Positions 30,910-40,506 of a DNA stretch of 64,000 nucleotides are shown here, piece by piece. Position 1 is the first letter of the stretch. Every line of letters begins with the position of its first letter. The DNA is from Diaphorobacter nitroreducens (GTDB lineage Bacteria; Pseudomonadota; Gammaproteobacteria; Burkholderiales; Burkholderiaceae_C). The stretch is from assembly GCA_003755025.1 (NCBI GenBank), contig RJVL01000001.1:1-64000 (forward strand), read 5' to 3'. The position numbers and the translations under genes were made by a program. Under the pieces are notes generated by a model that searched no databases, was not told the origin of the DNA, and worked only from the letters and a program-made list of their open reading frames with translations.

Positions 30910-31515
30910 TCAGGGTTTGGAGGCGGGTGCGGGGCTGGAGAAATCCACCTTGGGCGGCGCAGAGATCTCGGCCTCGTTCGCCACCGTGAAGCTGGGCTTG
31001 GGTTCATAGCTGAACACCATGGCCGTGAGGTTGGTGGGGAAGCTGCGTGCGAGCACGTTGTACTCCTGCACGGTCTGGATGTAGCGGTTGCGTGCCACGG
31101 TGATGCGGTTCTCGGTGCCCTCCAGCGTCACGCGCAGGTCGCGGAAGGCCTGGTTGGCCTGCAGCTGCGGGTAACGCTCGGCCACCACCATCAGGCGCGA
31201 CAGCGCGCTGGACAGCTCGCCCTGCGCCTGCTGGAACTTGTTGAACGCCTCGGGGTTGTTGAGGGTTTCGGGCGTCACCTGGATCGAGGTGGCCTTGGCG
31301 CGCGCCTCGATCACCTTGGTCAGCGTCTCCTGCTCGAACGCCGCCTCGCCCTTGACGGTGGCCACGATGTTGGGCACCAGGTCGGCGCGGCGCTGGTACT
31401 GGTTGAGCACTTCGCTCCACGCGGCCTTGGACTGCTCGTCCAGGCGCTGGAAGTCGTTGTAGCCGCAGCCCGAGAGGGCCAGCACGGCGGAAAGCATGGC
31501 GATGAGTCGTTTCAT
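30910..31515 (-). CDS. lemA: LemA family lipoprotein
   Basis: The 201-residue protein begins with a lipoprotein signal (MKRLIAMLSAVLALSGCGYN, lipobox LSGC) and continues with LemA helices: RRADLVPNIVATVKGEA, then ENRITVARNRYIQTVQEYN and FPTNLTAMVF. LemA proteins form helical bundles in the envelope; the function is unclear, but they recur next to TPM-domain genes as here. The ATG is at 31515. A CACAAT box on the minus strand (31577-31582) may be its -10. Confidence 0.93.
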   Translation of the reverse strand: MKRLIAMLSAVLALSGCGYNDFQRLDEQSKAAWSEVLNQYQRRADLVPNIVATVKGEAAFEQETLTKVIEARAKATSIQVTPETLNNPEAFNKFQQAQGELSSALSRLMVVAERYPQLQANQAFRDLRVTLEGTENRITVARNRYIQTVQEYNVLARSFPTNLTAMVFSYEPKPSFTVANEAEISAPPKVDFSSPAPASKP

Positions 31516-31659
31516 GGTGAAGAGGCCTTTGCAATGCAGAAGAAAGACGGGCGGCACGGCACCGCGCATGCCGATCATTGTGCATGCATCGGCCAGGCGC
31601 ATGACAGGGCCATCGAACGGCACAATACGCGGCTGGGTTGCAACCACCGACACTTCGCC

Positions 31660-32109
31660 ATGCCCCGAACCCCGCTGCGCGCGGCCGCCCTGGCCGGTTC
31701 CCCCGACGATCTGGAAGCCGCGTTCTACGACGCCCTGCAAGCCGGCGACGTGGAGCGCGTGATGGCCTGCTGGGCCGACGAGGACGACATCGTCTGCGTG
31801 CACCCCGGCGCCGCGCGCCACGTGGGGCCCGCCGCCATCCGCGCGGCGTTCGCCACCTTGCTGCAGCAGGGCGGCCTCAACGTGCATCCCGCGCAGGTGA
31901 TGCGCGTGCAGGCCCTGGCGAGTGCCGTGCACAGCGTGCTGGAACATGTGCGTGTGATGCTGCCCGACGGCCCGCGCAAGGCCGTGGTACAGGCCACCAA
32001 CGTCTACCACAAGACCCCGCAAGGCTGGCGCCTGGTGGCACACCATGCCAGCGCCGCCGGCATGCACGAGGCCGAGGGCGCTGCGCCCGCCGGGCACCTG
32101 CTGCATTGA
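31660..32109 (+). CDS. SnoaL/NTF2-like protein (DUF4440 type)
   Basis: The 149-residue protein has the NTF2-like pattern: AAFYDALQAGDVERVMACWA, DDIVCVHPGAARHVGPAAIR, then VQATNVYHKTPQGWRLVAHH. Such proteins may be ketosteroid isomerase-like enzymes or ligand-binding domains; no substrate can be named. ATG 31660 is chosen for the fit to the domain start. A CACAAT box (31621-31626) upstream is a candidate -10, divergent to lemA. Confidence 0.85.
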   Translation: MPRTPLRAAALAGSPDDLEAAFYDALQAGDVERVMACWADEDDIVCVHPGAARHVGPAAIRAAFATLLQQGGLNVHPAQVMRVQALASAVHSVLEHVRVMLPDGPRKAVVQATNVYHKTPQGWRLVAHHASAAGMHEAEGAAPAGHLLH

Positions 32110-32138
32110 TGCCGAGCCTTTGATCGGCTGGCTTATGG

Positions 32139-32192
32139 GTCAAATGGGCCTCTAGCACAATACCAGCAAGCGCTGTCAGCTATGAAATATGA
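32139..32192 (-). repeat. ~60-bp repeat, copy 7, containing the hydrolase start codon
   Basis: On the minus strand: TTCATATTTCATAGCTGACA, GCGCTTGCTGGTATTGTGCT, then AGAGGCCCATTTGAC. The ATG of the next gene (32182) lies inside its AT-rich end, so the first residues MKYE come from the repeat. Confidence 0.8.
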
Positions 32193-33186
32193 AGCGCCCT
32201 GGTGGTTGCCCGGCGGCCATGCACAGACCATCTGGCCCGCGCTGTGGGCGCGGCGCACGCTGGGGCCGCCGCCGGCCTATGTGCGCGAGCGCTGGCTGGC
32301 GCCCGACGGCGACTTCGTGGATGTGGACTTCCTGCGGCCGTGTGCCGCGGCGGGCGCGGCCCCCGCGCCGCTGCTGGTGCTGTTCCATGGACTGGAAGGC
32401 TCGTCGCGCAGCCACTATGCGCAGGCCTTCGCCGGCGTAGCCCGCGAGCGCGGCTGGGGTTTTGCCGTGCCGCACTTTCGCGGCTGCAGCGGCGAGATCA
32501 ACCGCGCGCCGCGCGCCTACCATTCGGGCGACCATGAAGAGATCGACTGGATCCTCCAGCGCCTGGCCGGGTTGCAGCGGACCGGCGATGGCGCGCGGGC
32601 GCCGCTGCTGGCCGTGGGGGTGTCGCTGGGCGGCAATGCGCTGATGCGCTGGGCCGGCGAGCAGGGCGGCCACGCGCTCGCCTGCGCGGACGCCATCGCC
32701 AGCGTGTGCGCTCCGCTGGACCTGGCGGCCGGCGGTCACGCCATCGGGCGGGGCTTCAACCGGCAGGTGTACACGCGCATGTTCCTGCGCACCATGGTGC
32801 CCAAGGCGCTGGCCAAGCTGGCGCAGTACCCCGGCCTGTTCGACCGCGCGGCCCTGCTGGCCGCGCGCGACCTGCACGCTTTTGACGACCTCTTCACCGC
32901 GCCGCTGCACGGCTTTCGTGATGCAGACGACTATTGGCGCCGCGCGTCGGCCAAGCCGCTGCTGCCTGCGGTGCGCGTGCCGGCGCTGCTGGTCAATGCG
33001 CGCAACGATCCCTTCGTGCCCGGCGCCAGCCTGCCGCGCGACGGTGATGTGGCACCCGCGGTCACGCTCTGGCAGCCGGCGCATGGCGGCCACGTCGGCT
33101 TTGCGCAGGGCGGCTGGCCCGGCCATGTGCGTGCCCTGCCCGAAGCCGTGGCCGCCTGGCTGGCCGACCATGCGGCGCTGGGGTGA
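32182..33186 (+). CDS. YheT-type alpha/beta hydrolase
   Basis: The 334-residue protein belongs to the YheT/ABHD1-type hydrolases: WWLPGGHAQTIWPALW near the start, FHGLEGSSRSHY oxyanion region, FRGCSGE, the nucleophile serine in GVSLGGNAL, an aspartate in NARNDPFVPG and the histidine in GGHVGF. It is probably an esterase or lipase acting on short acyl or lipid substrates, function unproven. The start codon lies within a repeat copy, with no clear ribosome-binding site. Confidence 0.92.
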   Translation: MKYEAPWWLPGGHAQTIWPALWARRTLGPPPAYVRERWLAPDGDFVDVDFLRPCAAAGAAPAPLLVLFHGLEGSSRSHYAQAFAGVARERGWGFAVPHFRGCSGEINRAPRAYHSGDHEEIDWILQRLAGLQRTGDGARAPLLAVGVSLGGNALMRWAGEQGGHALACADAIASVCAPLDLAAGGHAIGRGFNRQVYTRMFLRTMVPKALAKLAQYPGLFDRAALLAARDLHAFDDLFTAPLHGFRDADDYWRRASAKPLLPAVRVPALLVNARNDPFVPGASLPRDGDVAPAVTLWQPAHGGHVGFAQGGWPGHVRALPEAVAAWLADHAALG

Positions 33187-33225
33187 ATGCCTGCGGGGGC
33201 GCGGACGAGGCGCACAATCGCGGTC

Positions 33226-33765
33226 ATGGATGACATCGTCAAGCAGGCCATCGCCAAATGGCCCAACGTGCCGGCCTGCTACGGCTGGCTGGGGCTGGAT
33301 GCGCGCGGCCACTGGTACCTGCGCGATGACGCCGTGCAGTTACAGGGCGGCTTCGCCGTGGCGCGCGGAACGCGGCTGGAGCATGCCAAGCTGATCGAAT
33401 TCATCCACCGCAACTATGAGGCGGATGGTGAAGGCCGCTGGTTCTTCCAGAACGGACCGCAGCGTGTCTATGTGGAACTGGAGGCCACACCGCTGATCTG
33501 GCGTCTGGGCGCCGACGGCGAGCCCGTGGCGCACACCGGCCGGCCGGCCGGTCGGGTGAATGAGTGCCTGGTGGACGAGGCCGGCCGCGTGTACCTGGCC
33601 TGCACCGCCGGCCTGGGCCTGGTGCACAGCCTGGATGTGGAGGCGTTGGCGCGCCAGATCGATCAGGGCCGCTGGACGCCACGCGAGGTGCTGGCGGCCG
33701 ACCTGCCCGGTGCCTACGGCTTTGTGCCGAGCCCGCAGGCGGCTGCGGGCCCACTGCCTGCGTAA
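33226..33765 (+). CDS. Conserved hypothetical protein
   Basis: The 179-residue product begins MDDIVKQAIAKWPNVPACYG, with WLGLDARGHWYLRDD and the segment GRWFFQNGPQRVYVELEATP. I know similar proteins from many Burkholderiales genomes as conserved hypotheticals but cannot give a function. No signal peptide or membrane helix is seen. ATG 33226 follows the CACAAT box at 33213-33218 by only seven bases, which would make a leaderless message if that box were a -10, so the real promoter may be elsewhere. Confidence 0.8.
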   Translation: MDDIVKQAIAKWPNVPACYGWLGLDARGHWYLRDDAVQLQGGFAVARGTRLEHAKLIEFIHRNYEADGEGRWFFQNGPQRVYVELEATPLIWRLGADGEPVAHTGRPAGRVNECLVDEAGRVYLACTAGLGLVHSLDVEALARQIDQGRWTPREVLAADLPGAYGFVPSPQAAAGPLPA

Positions 33766-33801
33766 CGCGCCGCACTGCAGAAAACCCCCGTCCAGAAAAC
33801 A

Positions 33802-33836
33802 ACAAGCCGGCACGCGGCCGGCTTGTGACGAGGCGA
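33802..33836 (-). terminator. Terminator between convergent genes (33.8 kb)
   Basis: A 10-bp stem (ACAAGCCGGC / GCCGGCTTGT) with a 5-base loop lies between the hypothetical gene and the cytochrome. Read on the minus strand it is followed by TGTTTTCTGG, so it most likely ends the cytochrome c transcript. Confidence 0.65.
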
Positions 33837-33844
33837 AAAGTGTC

Positions 33845-34384
33845 TTAGTTGGAGGCTGGTGCGCTCGCAGCGGCCGCGCCGCCTTCGGCGCCGGGACGGT
33901 TGGGCTCCTCGAACTTGGCGCCGGCGGCATTGGCCATGTAGGCCACGCCGCGCGCGATCTCGGTGTCGTCGAAGTCGCCGCCACCTTGCGGTGCCATGGC
34001 GCCCTTGCCCTTGAGGGCCGATTGCACCAGGGCTTCGAAGCCCGTGGCAATGCGCGGCGCCCAGGCGGCGGCGTCGCCCAGCTTGGGTGCGCCCGCGGCA
34101 CCGGTGGCGTGGCAGGCGGCACACTGCCCCTGGAAGACGGCTTCGCCTGTGCGCAGCGGGCGGTTGGCGTCGCGCACCTCGACGTTGCCAATCTTCTGGA
34201 TGCGCTGGGCCACGGCCAGTTCGGGGTTGGCGGAGCCGGCCGCCGGCTTCTTGTCGGCAGTGACGAACAGCACCAGGCCGATGATGGCGAACACCGGGAG
34301 CACAAACGCAAAAATGACGGTGACCAGGAGTTGCTTGGGGTTCTTGATCGGTCCGGTATGCGCTTCGTCGTGGGTGTCGCTCAT
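33845..34384 (-). CDS. Cytochrome c5-family protein, membrane-anchored
   Basis: The 179-residue protein has an N-terminal membrane helix (LLVTVIFAFVLPVFAIIGLVLF) without a cleavage site, and one heme-binding site in FQGQCAACHATGAAGAPKLG (CAACH). A downstream methionine, in KGAMAPQGG, fits as axial ligand. This is the cytochrome c5 pattern. It probably carries electrons on the periplasmic face, for instance to a terminal oxidase. The C-terminus is alanine-rich. Confidence 0.9.
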   Translation of the reverse strand: MSDTHDEAHTGPIKNPKQLLVTVIFAFVLPVFAIIGLVLFVTADKKPAAGSANPELAVAQRIQKIGNVEVRDANRPLRTGEAVFQGQCAACHATGAAGAPKLGDAAAWAPRIATGFEALVQSALKGKGAMAPQGGGDFDDTEIARGVAYMANAAGAKFEEPNRPGAEGGAAAASAPASN

Positions 34385-34504
34385 GGGATCCTCTGGTGAT
34401 TCTGTTGTACTGGGGGCTGAAGGGAAAAGAGTTTTCGATTATAGGAGCGCGCTCCACGCCCGCCCGTTGGGGAAAAAACGGGCAGGCGCGCGTCGTGACC
34501 TATG

Positions 34505-35950
34505 TCAGGAGCGTGGCGTCTCTTCGGCGGGAGCGGTCCAGCCACCGCCCAGCACCTTGTAGAGCGTCACTTGGTTCTGCAGTTGCTGCAGGCGTGTCAC
34601 CACCAGCGACTGCTCGGTGGCGAACAGCGAGCGCTGCGCATCCAGCAGGTCCAGGTAGCTGGCCACGCCGTTGCGATAGCGCAGGTCCGACAGCTCGAAG
34701 CGTTTGGCATCCGCCTGCGCCTGGGCACGCTGGGCGTCGACCTGCTCCTGCAGCGTGGCCTGGCCGGCCAGGGCGTCGGACACCTCGCGGAACGCGGTCT
34801 GGATGGATTTCTCATACTGGGCCACGGCGATTTCGCGGCCCGCGCGCGCGGACTCCAACCCCGCCTGGTTGCGGCCGGCATCGAAGATCGGCAGGGCCAG
34901 TTGCGGCGCCAGAGAGAACGCCCACGAGCCGCTCTTGAACAGCCCCGACAGCTCATCGCTCACGGTGCCGAACTGGGCGGTGAGCGAGATGCGCGGGAAA
35001 AACGCCGCGCGCGCCGCGCCGATGTTGGCGTTGGCGCCGATCAACTGCTGCTCGGCCATGCGCACGTCCGGGCGGCGCACCAGCAGGTCGGAAGGCAGGC
35101 CCGCGGGCAGCGCCTGCATGGGCGTGGCGTCGGCCAGGCGCGAGGAGGGCAGGCTGGCACGGATGTCGTCGGGCAGCGGCTGGCCCAGCAGCAGGACCAG
35201 CGCGTTTTCATCGAGCATGCGCTGGCGCTGCTGCTGCGCATAGGTGGCGCGCGCGGCCTGGGCCAGGCTCTCGGCCTGGCGGTTGTCGAGCTCGGAGCTC
35301 ACGCCGTTCTCCAGGCGCAGGCGTGTGAGCTTGACCGACTCATCGCGCGTTTCCAGCGTGCGACGCGAGATGTCGAGCAGCTCCTCGTCGGCCATCAGTG
35401 TGAGCCAGCCCGAGGCCACGGCCGCCACCAGGCTGATCTGTGCCGACTTGCGCGCCTCGTCCGTGGCCAGGTACTGGGCCAGGGCCTGCTCCTTGAGGGC
35501 CGCCACGCGCCCGAAGAAGTCGATCTCCCAGGCCGAGATGCCCAAACCCACCTGGAACTGATTGGCGTAGCTGCCCGTGGTCGCGCTGGGCTGGCGCGTG
35601 CCGCTGGCGATGGCGTTGACCGTGGGGAACTGGTTGGCGCGCTGGATCTGGAATTGCGCGCGCGCCTGCTCGACATTGAGCATGGCCACGCGCAGATCGC
35701 GGTTGTTGCCCAGGGCCATGCCGATCAGCCGCTGCAGGCGGGGGTCGGTGAAGTATTCCTTCCAGTCGATGTCCGCCGCGGCCCGCGCGGAGGTCGTGGA
35801 TTCGGCCCCCGCCAGCGGATAGGCCTGCGGCACGGGGGCCGCAGGACGTTCGTAGGTGGGGATGAAGCTGCAGCCCGCCACCAGCGCCGCGGCTAGCAGG
35901 GGGGAGAGGGCGCGCGCAGGGCGCGCGCGGTTCAGGGTGTGCGATTGCAT
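34505..35950 (-). CDS. RND efflux outer membrane factor (NodT/OprM family lipoprotein)
   Basis: This 481-residue protein begins with a lipoprotein signal (LLAAALVAGCSF) and contains two OEP repeats, with conserved DLRVAMLNVEQARAQFQIQR and GNRDLR-like segments. It forms the trimeric channel of a tripartite pump. It is the last gene of a unit adaptor-pump-channel on the minus strand, 24 bases after the pump gene. Confidence 0.95.
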   Translation of the reverse strand: MQSHTLNRARPARALSPLLAAALVAGCSFIPTYERPAAPVPQAYPLAGAESTTSARAAADIDWKEYFTDPRLQRLIGMALGNNRDLRVAMLNVEQARAQFQIQRANQFPTVNAIASGTRQPSATTGSYANQFQVGLGISAWEIDFFGRVAALKEQALAQYLATDEARKSAQISLVAAVASGWLTLMADEELLDISRRTLETRDESVKLTRLRLENGVSSELDNRQAESLAQAARATYAQQQRQRMLDENALVLLLGQPLPDDIRASLPSSRLADATPMQALPAGLPSDLLVRRPDVRMAEQQLIGANANIGAARAAFFPRISLTAQFGTVSDELSGLFKSGSWAFSLAPQLALPIFDAGRNQAGLESARAGREIAVAQYEKSIQTAFREVSDALAGQATLQEQVDAQRAQAQADAKRFELSDLRYRNGVASYLDLLDAQRSLFATEQSLVVTRLQQLQNQVTLYKVLGGGWTAPAEETPRS

Positions 35951-35974
35951 AGGTTGTTCTCCTGCCGGCGGGGC

Positions 35975-38900
35975 TCAGGCCTCGCCGCGGTGTTGGAGTG
36001 CCTGCTGGGCGTCATGCTCCTGCTGGCGGCGGCTGCCCTTGAAGAAGCTGCGCACCACCACGAAGAACACGGGCACGAAGACCACGGCCAGCAGCGTGCC
36101 GGTGATCATCCCGCCGATCACCCCGGTGCCGATGGCGCGCTGGCTCGCCGAGCTGGCGCCCGATGCGAGGAACAGCGGCACCACGCCCAGCGTGAAGGCC
36201 AGCGACGTCATGATGATGGGGCGAAAGCGCAGGTGGGCCGCCTCCAGGGCTGCCTCGATCACGCTCTTGCCCGAGGCCTGCAGGTCCTTGGCAAACTCGA
36301 TGATCAGGATGGCGTTCTTCGCCGACAGGCCGATGATGGTCACCAGGCCGATCTGGAAGTACACGTCGTTGGACATGCCGCGCAGCAGCGTTGCCAGTAC
36401 CACGCCCAGCACGCCGAGCGGCACCACCAGCAGGACCGAGAACGGGATGGACCAGCTCTCATACAGCGCTGCCAGGCAGAGGAACACCGCCAGCAGCGAG
36501 AACGCGTAGAGCACCATGGCCTGCGAGCCCGCGAGCTTTTCCTCGCGCGACTGGCCCGTCCATTCGAAGCCGAAGCCCTCGGGCAGCTGCGCGGACAGGC
36601 GCTCCATCTCCTGCATGGCGTCGCCGGTACTGAAGCCCGGTGCCGCATTGCCGGCGATCTTCATCGCCGGATAGCCGTTGTAGCGCACGGTCTGCATGGC
36701 ACCGCTGATCCATTGCGTGGACGCGAAAGTAGACAGCGGCACCACCTGCCCCTTGTTGTTGAGCACGGGCAGGTCCAGCACCGACTCGGGCTGCATGCGT
36801 GCCGAGGCATCGGCCTGCACCACCACGCGCTGCAACCGGCCCTGGTTGGGGAAGTCGTTCACATAAGACGAGCCGAGCGCGGTGCCCAGGGCGCTGCTGA
36901 TGCTGTCGAACGACACGCCCAGGGCATTGGCCTTGTCGCGGTCGATGTTGATCTGCATCTGGGGTGCGTCTTCCATGCCGTCGGGGCGCACGCCAGCGAG
37001 CACCTTGCTCTGCGACGCCATGCCCAGCAGCTGGTTGCGTGCCGCCACCAGGGCGTCGTGGCCCTTGGACCCGCGGTCCTGCAGTCGGAACGTGAAGCCC
37101 GAGGCCGTGCCCAGCTCGGGAATCGGCGGTGGGCTGAGCGCGAAGATGAAGGCATCGCGGAAGCCCGACAGCGCGCCCATGGCGCGGCCGGCCACGGCGT
37201 CGGCGGAGTGCGCGGCGCCGGGGCGCTCGCTCCAGTCCTTGAGGGTGATGAACGCCAGGCCCGCGTTCTGCCCCTGGCCGGAGAACGAGAAGCCCGCCAC
37301 GGTGACGATGTCATTCACCTCGGTCTGCTTCAGGGCGAAGTCCTCCACCGCGCTCAGTGCGCTCTGCGTGCGCTCCAGCGATGCCCCGGCGGGCAGTTGC
37401 ACGTTAGCGATCAGGTAGCCCTGGTCTTCATTGGGCAGGAAGGAGGTGGGCAGGCGCATGTACACGATGCCCACGGCACCGATCAGCGCAGCGTAGATGA
37501 TCAGCATGCGGCCGCCGCGCCGCACGAGGCGGGACAGGCCCGACTCATAGCGGTGCGTGGTGCTCTTGAAGACACGGTTGAACCAGCCGAAGAAGCCTTT
37601 CTTCTCGTGGTGGTCTTCCGCGACGGGCTTGAGCAGCGTGCCGCACAGCGCGGGCGTCAGCGACAGTGCCAGGAAGGCCGAGAACGCAATCGACGTGCCC
37701 ATGGTGACTGCGAACTGGCGGTAGATGTTGCCGGTGGAGCCCGCGAAGAACGCCAGCGGCACGAACACCGAGATCAGCACCACGGTCACGCCCACGATGG
37801 CGCCGGAAATCTGGCCCATGGCCTTGCGGGTGGCCTGCAGCGGCGGCAGCCCCTCCTCGGCCATGATGCGCTCCACGTTCTCCACCACCACGATGGCGTC
37901 GTCCACCACGATGCCGATCACCAGCACCATGCCGAACATGGTCAACACGTTGATCGAGAAGCCCATGGCCAGCAGGGCGCCGAAGGTGCCCAGCAGCGCC
38001 ACCGGCACCACGATGGTGGGGATGATGGTGTAGCGGAAGTTCTGCAGGAACAGGAACATCACCAGGAACACCAGCGCCACGGCTTCCAGCAGCGTGTGGA
38101 CCACTTTCTCGATGGACACCGAGATGAAGGTGGAGGTGTCGTAGGGAATCGCGTACTTCACGCCTTCGGGAAAGTACTTCTGCAGGTCGGCCAGCTTGGT
38201 CTTCACGGCTTCGGCCGTGGCCAGTGCGTTGGCGGTGGAGGTGAGCTGCACGCCCATGCCCACCGAGGGCGACCCGTTCAGCCGCGCGCTGGTGCTGTAG
38301 CTTTGTGCGCCCAGTTCGATGCGCGCCACATCCTTCATGCGGACGGTGGAGCCGTCGGTGTTGGCGCGCAGCACGATGTCGCCGAACTGCTCCACGGTGG
38401 ACAGCTGCCCCTTGACGACGATGGTGGCCGAGGTGGTCTGGCCTTCCGCGGCGGGCAGGTCGCCCAGGTTGCCGGCAGACACCTGCACGTTCTGGGCGCG
38501 GATCGCGGCATTGACCTGGTCGAGCGAGAGATTGAATCCCTTGAGCTTGACCGGGTCGATCCAGATGCGCATGGCACGCTCGGAGCCGAACTGCGTCACA
38601 CCGCCCACACCCGGCAGGCGCTGCAGTTCAGGCACCACGTTGCGCGCGGCATAGTCGTTGAGTGCCTCGATGCTCACGTTGGGGTTGTCAGACGTGAGGA
38701 TGGAGAACAGCAGGAAGTTGGAGCGCGACTTTTCCACGCGCACGCCCTGCTGCGTCACCGCGGCTGGCAGGCGCGGGGTGGCGCGCGACAGGCGGTTTTG
38801 CACGTCCACCTGGGCCAGGTCGTCGTTCGTGCCTGGCTCGAAGCTCAGCACGATCGAGCCCGTGCCGTTCGCCTGGCTGGTGGTTTCCATGTAGGCCAGA

Positions 38901-39121
38901 CCGGTGGCGCCGTTCATCTCGCGTTCGATGACGGCGAGCACGCTGTCCTCCAGGGTCTGGGCGGTGGCGCCGGGATAGGCCACCGATACCTGGATGGTCG
39001 GAGGCGCCACCGCCGGGTACTGCGCAATGGGTAGCTGGGTGATCGAGACCGCGCCGACCACCATGATGAAGATAGCGATCACCCACGCGAAAATGGGGCG
39101 CTCGATGAAGAACTTGGCCAT
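35975..39121 (-). CDS. RND multidrug efflux pump, HAE-1 family (AcrB/MexB-like)
   Basis: The 1048-residue protein is a full-length inner membrane RND pump. It starts MAKFFIERPIFAWVIAIFIM and has twelve predicted helices with two large periplasmic loops. The proton relay aspartates appear in GIVVDDAIVVVENVER, and the fourth-helix style matches AcrB. It exports amphiphilic drugs and solvents by proton antiport. It lies 18 bases after the adaptor gene, under the control region at 40.5 kb. Confidence 0.97.
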   Translation of the reverse strand: MAKFFIERPIFAWVIAIFIMVVGAVSITQLPIAQYPAVAPPTIQVSVAYPGATAQTLEDSVLAVIEREMNGATGLAYMETTSQANGTGSIVLSFEPGTNDDLAQVDVQNRLSRATPRLPAAVTQQGVRVEKSRSNFLLFSILTSDNPNVSIEALNDYAARNVVPELQRLPGVGGVTQFGSERAMRIWIDPVKLKGFNLSLDQVNAAIRAQNVQVSAGNLGDLPAAEGQTTSATIVVKGQLSTVEQFGDIVLRANTDGSTVRMKDVARIELGAQSYSTSARLNGSPSVGMGVQLTSTANALATAEAVKTKLADLQKYFPEGVKYAIPYDTSTFISVSIEKVVHTLLEAVALVFLVMFLFLQNFRYTIIPTIVVPVALLGTFGALLAMGFSINVLTMFGMVLVIGIVVDDAIVVVENVERIMAEEGLPPLQATRKAMGQISGAIVGVTVVLISVFVPLAFFAGSTGNIYRQFAVTMGTSIAFSAFLALSLTPALCGTLLKPVAEDHHEKKGFFGWFNRVFKSTTHRYESGLSRLVRRGGRMLIIYAALIGAVGIVYMRLPTSFLPNEDQGYLIANVQLPAGASLERTQSALSAVEDFALKQTEVNDIVTVAGFSFSGQGQNAGLAFITLKDWSERPGAAHSADAVAGRAMGALSGFRDAFIFALSPPPIPELGTASGFTFRLQDRGSKGHDALVAARNQLLGMASQSKVLAGVRPDGMEDAPQMQINIDRDKANALGVSFDSISSALGTALGSSYVNDFPNQGRLQRVVVQADASARMQPESVLDLPVLNNKGQVVPLSTFASTQWISGAMQTVRYNGYPAMKIAGNAAPGFSTGDAMQEMERLSAQLPEGFGFEWTGQSREEKLAGSQAMVLYAFSLLAVFLCLAALYESWSIPFSVLLVVPLGVLGVVLATLLRGMSNDVYFQIGLVTIIGLSAKNAILIIEFAKDLQASGKSVIEAALEAAHLRFRPIIMTSLAFTLGVVPLFLASGASSASQRAIGTGVIGGMITGTLLAVVFVPVFFVVVRSFFKGSRRQQEHDAQQALQHRGEA

Positions 39122-39139
39122 GTGCCGCGCTCCTGGTTC

Positions 39140-40414
39140 TTATTGTTGGGCCGGCGTTGCGGCGGGCTGGCTGGCGGCGGACGCTGGCGCCGCTGGGGCC
39201 TTGGCGGCACCTTGCGGTTGCCACGGCACGGGTTGGACGACGATCGGGTCGCCCGGCTTGCCGCGGGGCAGCTTCTGGAAGCCGTCCACCATGACCTGTT
39301 CGCCCGACTTCAGGCCGTCGAGCACCACCCAGTTAGAACCTTGGGCCGGGCCGAGCTTGACCACGCGCGGTGTGACGTGGTTGTCGGGGCCCACCACCAT
39401 CACCGTGTCGGCCTTGCCGGAGCGGGTGACGGCCTGCTGGGGCAGCAGAATGCCGTTGTCCACCTGGGCCTGCTCCAGACGCACGCGCACGTACAGGCCG
39501 GGCAGCAGGGCGCGCTCGGGGTTGGGGACTTCGGCACGCAGGGTCACCTGGCCGCTGGTGGCGTCCACGGTGAGGTCGGTGAACAGCAGGCGGCCGGTCT
39601 GCGGATACACGCTGCCGTCTTCCAGCACCACGCGCACGTTGGCCGCATTGGCACCGGACTGCTTGTACTTGCCGCTGGCCATGGCGGCCTTCAGCTTGAG
39701 GGCCTCCGAGGCGGACTGCGTGAAGTTGATATACAGCGGGTCGATCTGCTGGATCACCGCCAGCTCGGTGGGTGTGCCCTGGCCCACCAGCGCGCCTTCC
39801 GTGACGAGGGCGCGGCCAATGCGGCCCGAAATCGGAGCGGTGACCGTCGCATAGCCCAGGTTGATGCGCGACGTGGTCAGCGCGGCCTTGGCGGCGGCAA
39901 CATTGGCTTCGGCGGTCTTCTGCGCGGCGACCGCATTGTCGTATTCCTGCTTGCTGATGGCGTTGACGGCCACCAGCGGGCGATAGCGCTCGGCCAGCGC
40001 CCGGCTTTGCGCCAGGCTCGCCTCGGCCTGGGCCACGCTGGCTTCAGCCTGGGCCACACTGGCCTGGTAGGGCGCGCTGTCGATCAGGAACAGTTGCTGG
40101 CCGGCCTTCACATCGCTGCCTTCCCTGAAGAGGCGCTTTTGCAGAATGCCCGCGGCCCGAGCGCGCACTTCGGCAACGCGCGACGCTTCCAGCCGGCCGG
40201 GCAATTCGGTGACCAGCCCGATGTCACCTGGCTGCACGGTGACCACGCCCACCTCCGGTGCGCGGGGTGATGCGCCCGCGGTGGGGGCGTCGCTTTTCTG
40301 GCTGCAGGCGCCGAGCGCAAGGGCCGCTGCCAGCGCAACCGCGAGGGCTGCGGGGACAGGGGTGCGCTGGAAGGGGCGGATAGCACGGGCTGTTGCGTTG
40401 TTCAGGCGAGGCAT
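39140..40414 (-). CDS. RND efflux periplasmic adaptor (AcrA/MexA-like lipoprotein)
   Basis: The 424-residue protein has a lipobox (LALGACSQ), a lipoyl/barrel-hybrid pair (VRARAAGILQKRLFREGSDV and APISGRIGRALVTEGALV) and an alpha-hairpin of heptads (QASVAQAEASVAQAEASLAQ). It links the pump to the outer membrane channel. The C-terminus is alanine/proline/glutamine-rich. It is the first gene of the unit, divergent from its likely repressor. Confidence 0.96.
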   Translation of the reverse strand: MPRLNNATARAIRPFQRTPVPAALAVALAAALALGACSQKSDAPTAGASPRAPEVGVVTVQPGDIGLVTELPGRLEASRVAEVRARAAGILQKRLFREGSDVKAGQQLFLIDSAPYQASVAQAEASVAQAEASLAQSRALAERYRPLVAVNAISKQEYDNAVAAQKTAEANVAAAKAALTTSRINLGYATVTAPISGRIGRALVTEGALVGQGTPTELAVIQQIDPLYINFTQSASEALKLKAAMASGKYKQSGANAANVRVVLEDGSVYPQTGRLLFTDLTVDATSGQVTLRAEVPNPERALLPGLYVRVRLEQAQVDNGILLPQQAVTRSGKADTVMVVGPDNHVTPRVVKLGPAQGSNWVVLDGLKSGEQVMVDGFQKLPRGKPGDPIVVQPVPWQPQGAAKAPAAPASAASQPAATPAQQ

Positions 40415-40506
40415 GGAAATCCTTTGACGGCGGTATGCGTTAGATGTTGTTTGAGACCGGCGGGTGATGCTGACACGGGTAAATGACAGACGCGCAAAGG
40501 GGAATG

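Noticed and set aside
35939..39034. A very long open frame (1031 codons) on the plus strand opposite the RND pump gene
   Set aside because: It is a mirror of the pump gene caused by high GC and third-base bias; the product is a His/Gly/Val/Leu-rich string without domains or a ribosome-binding site.
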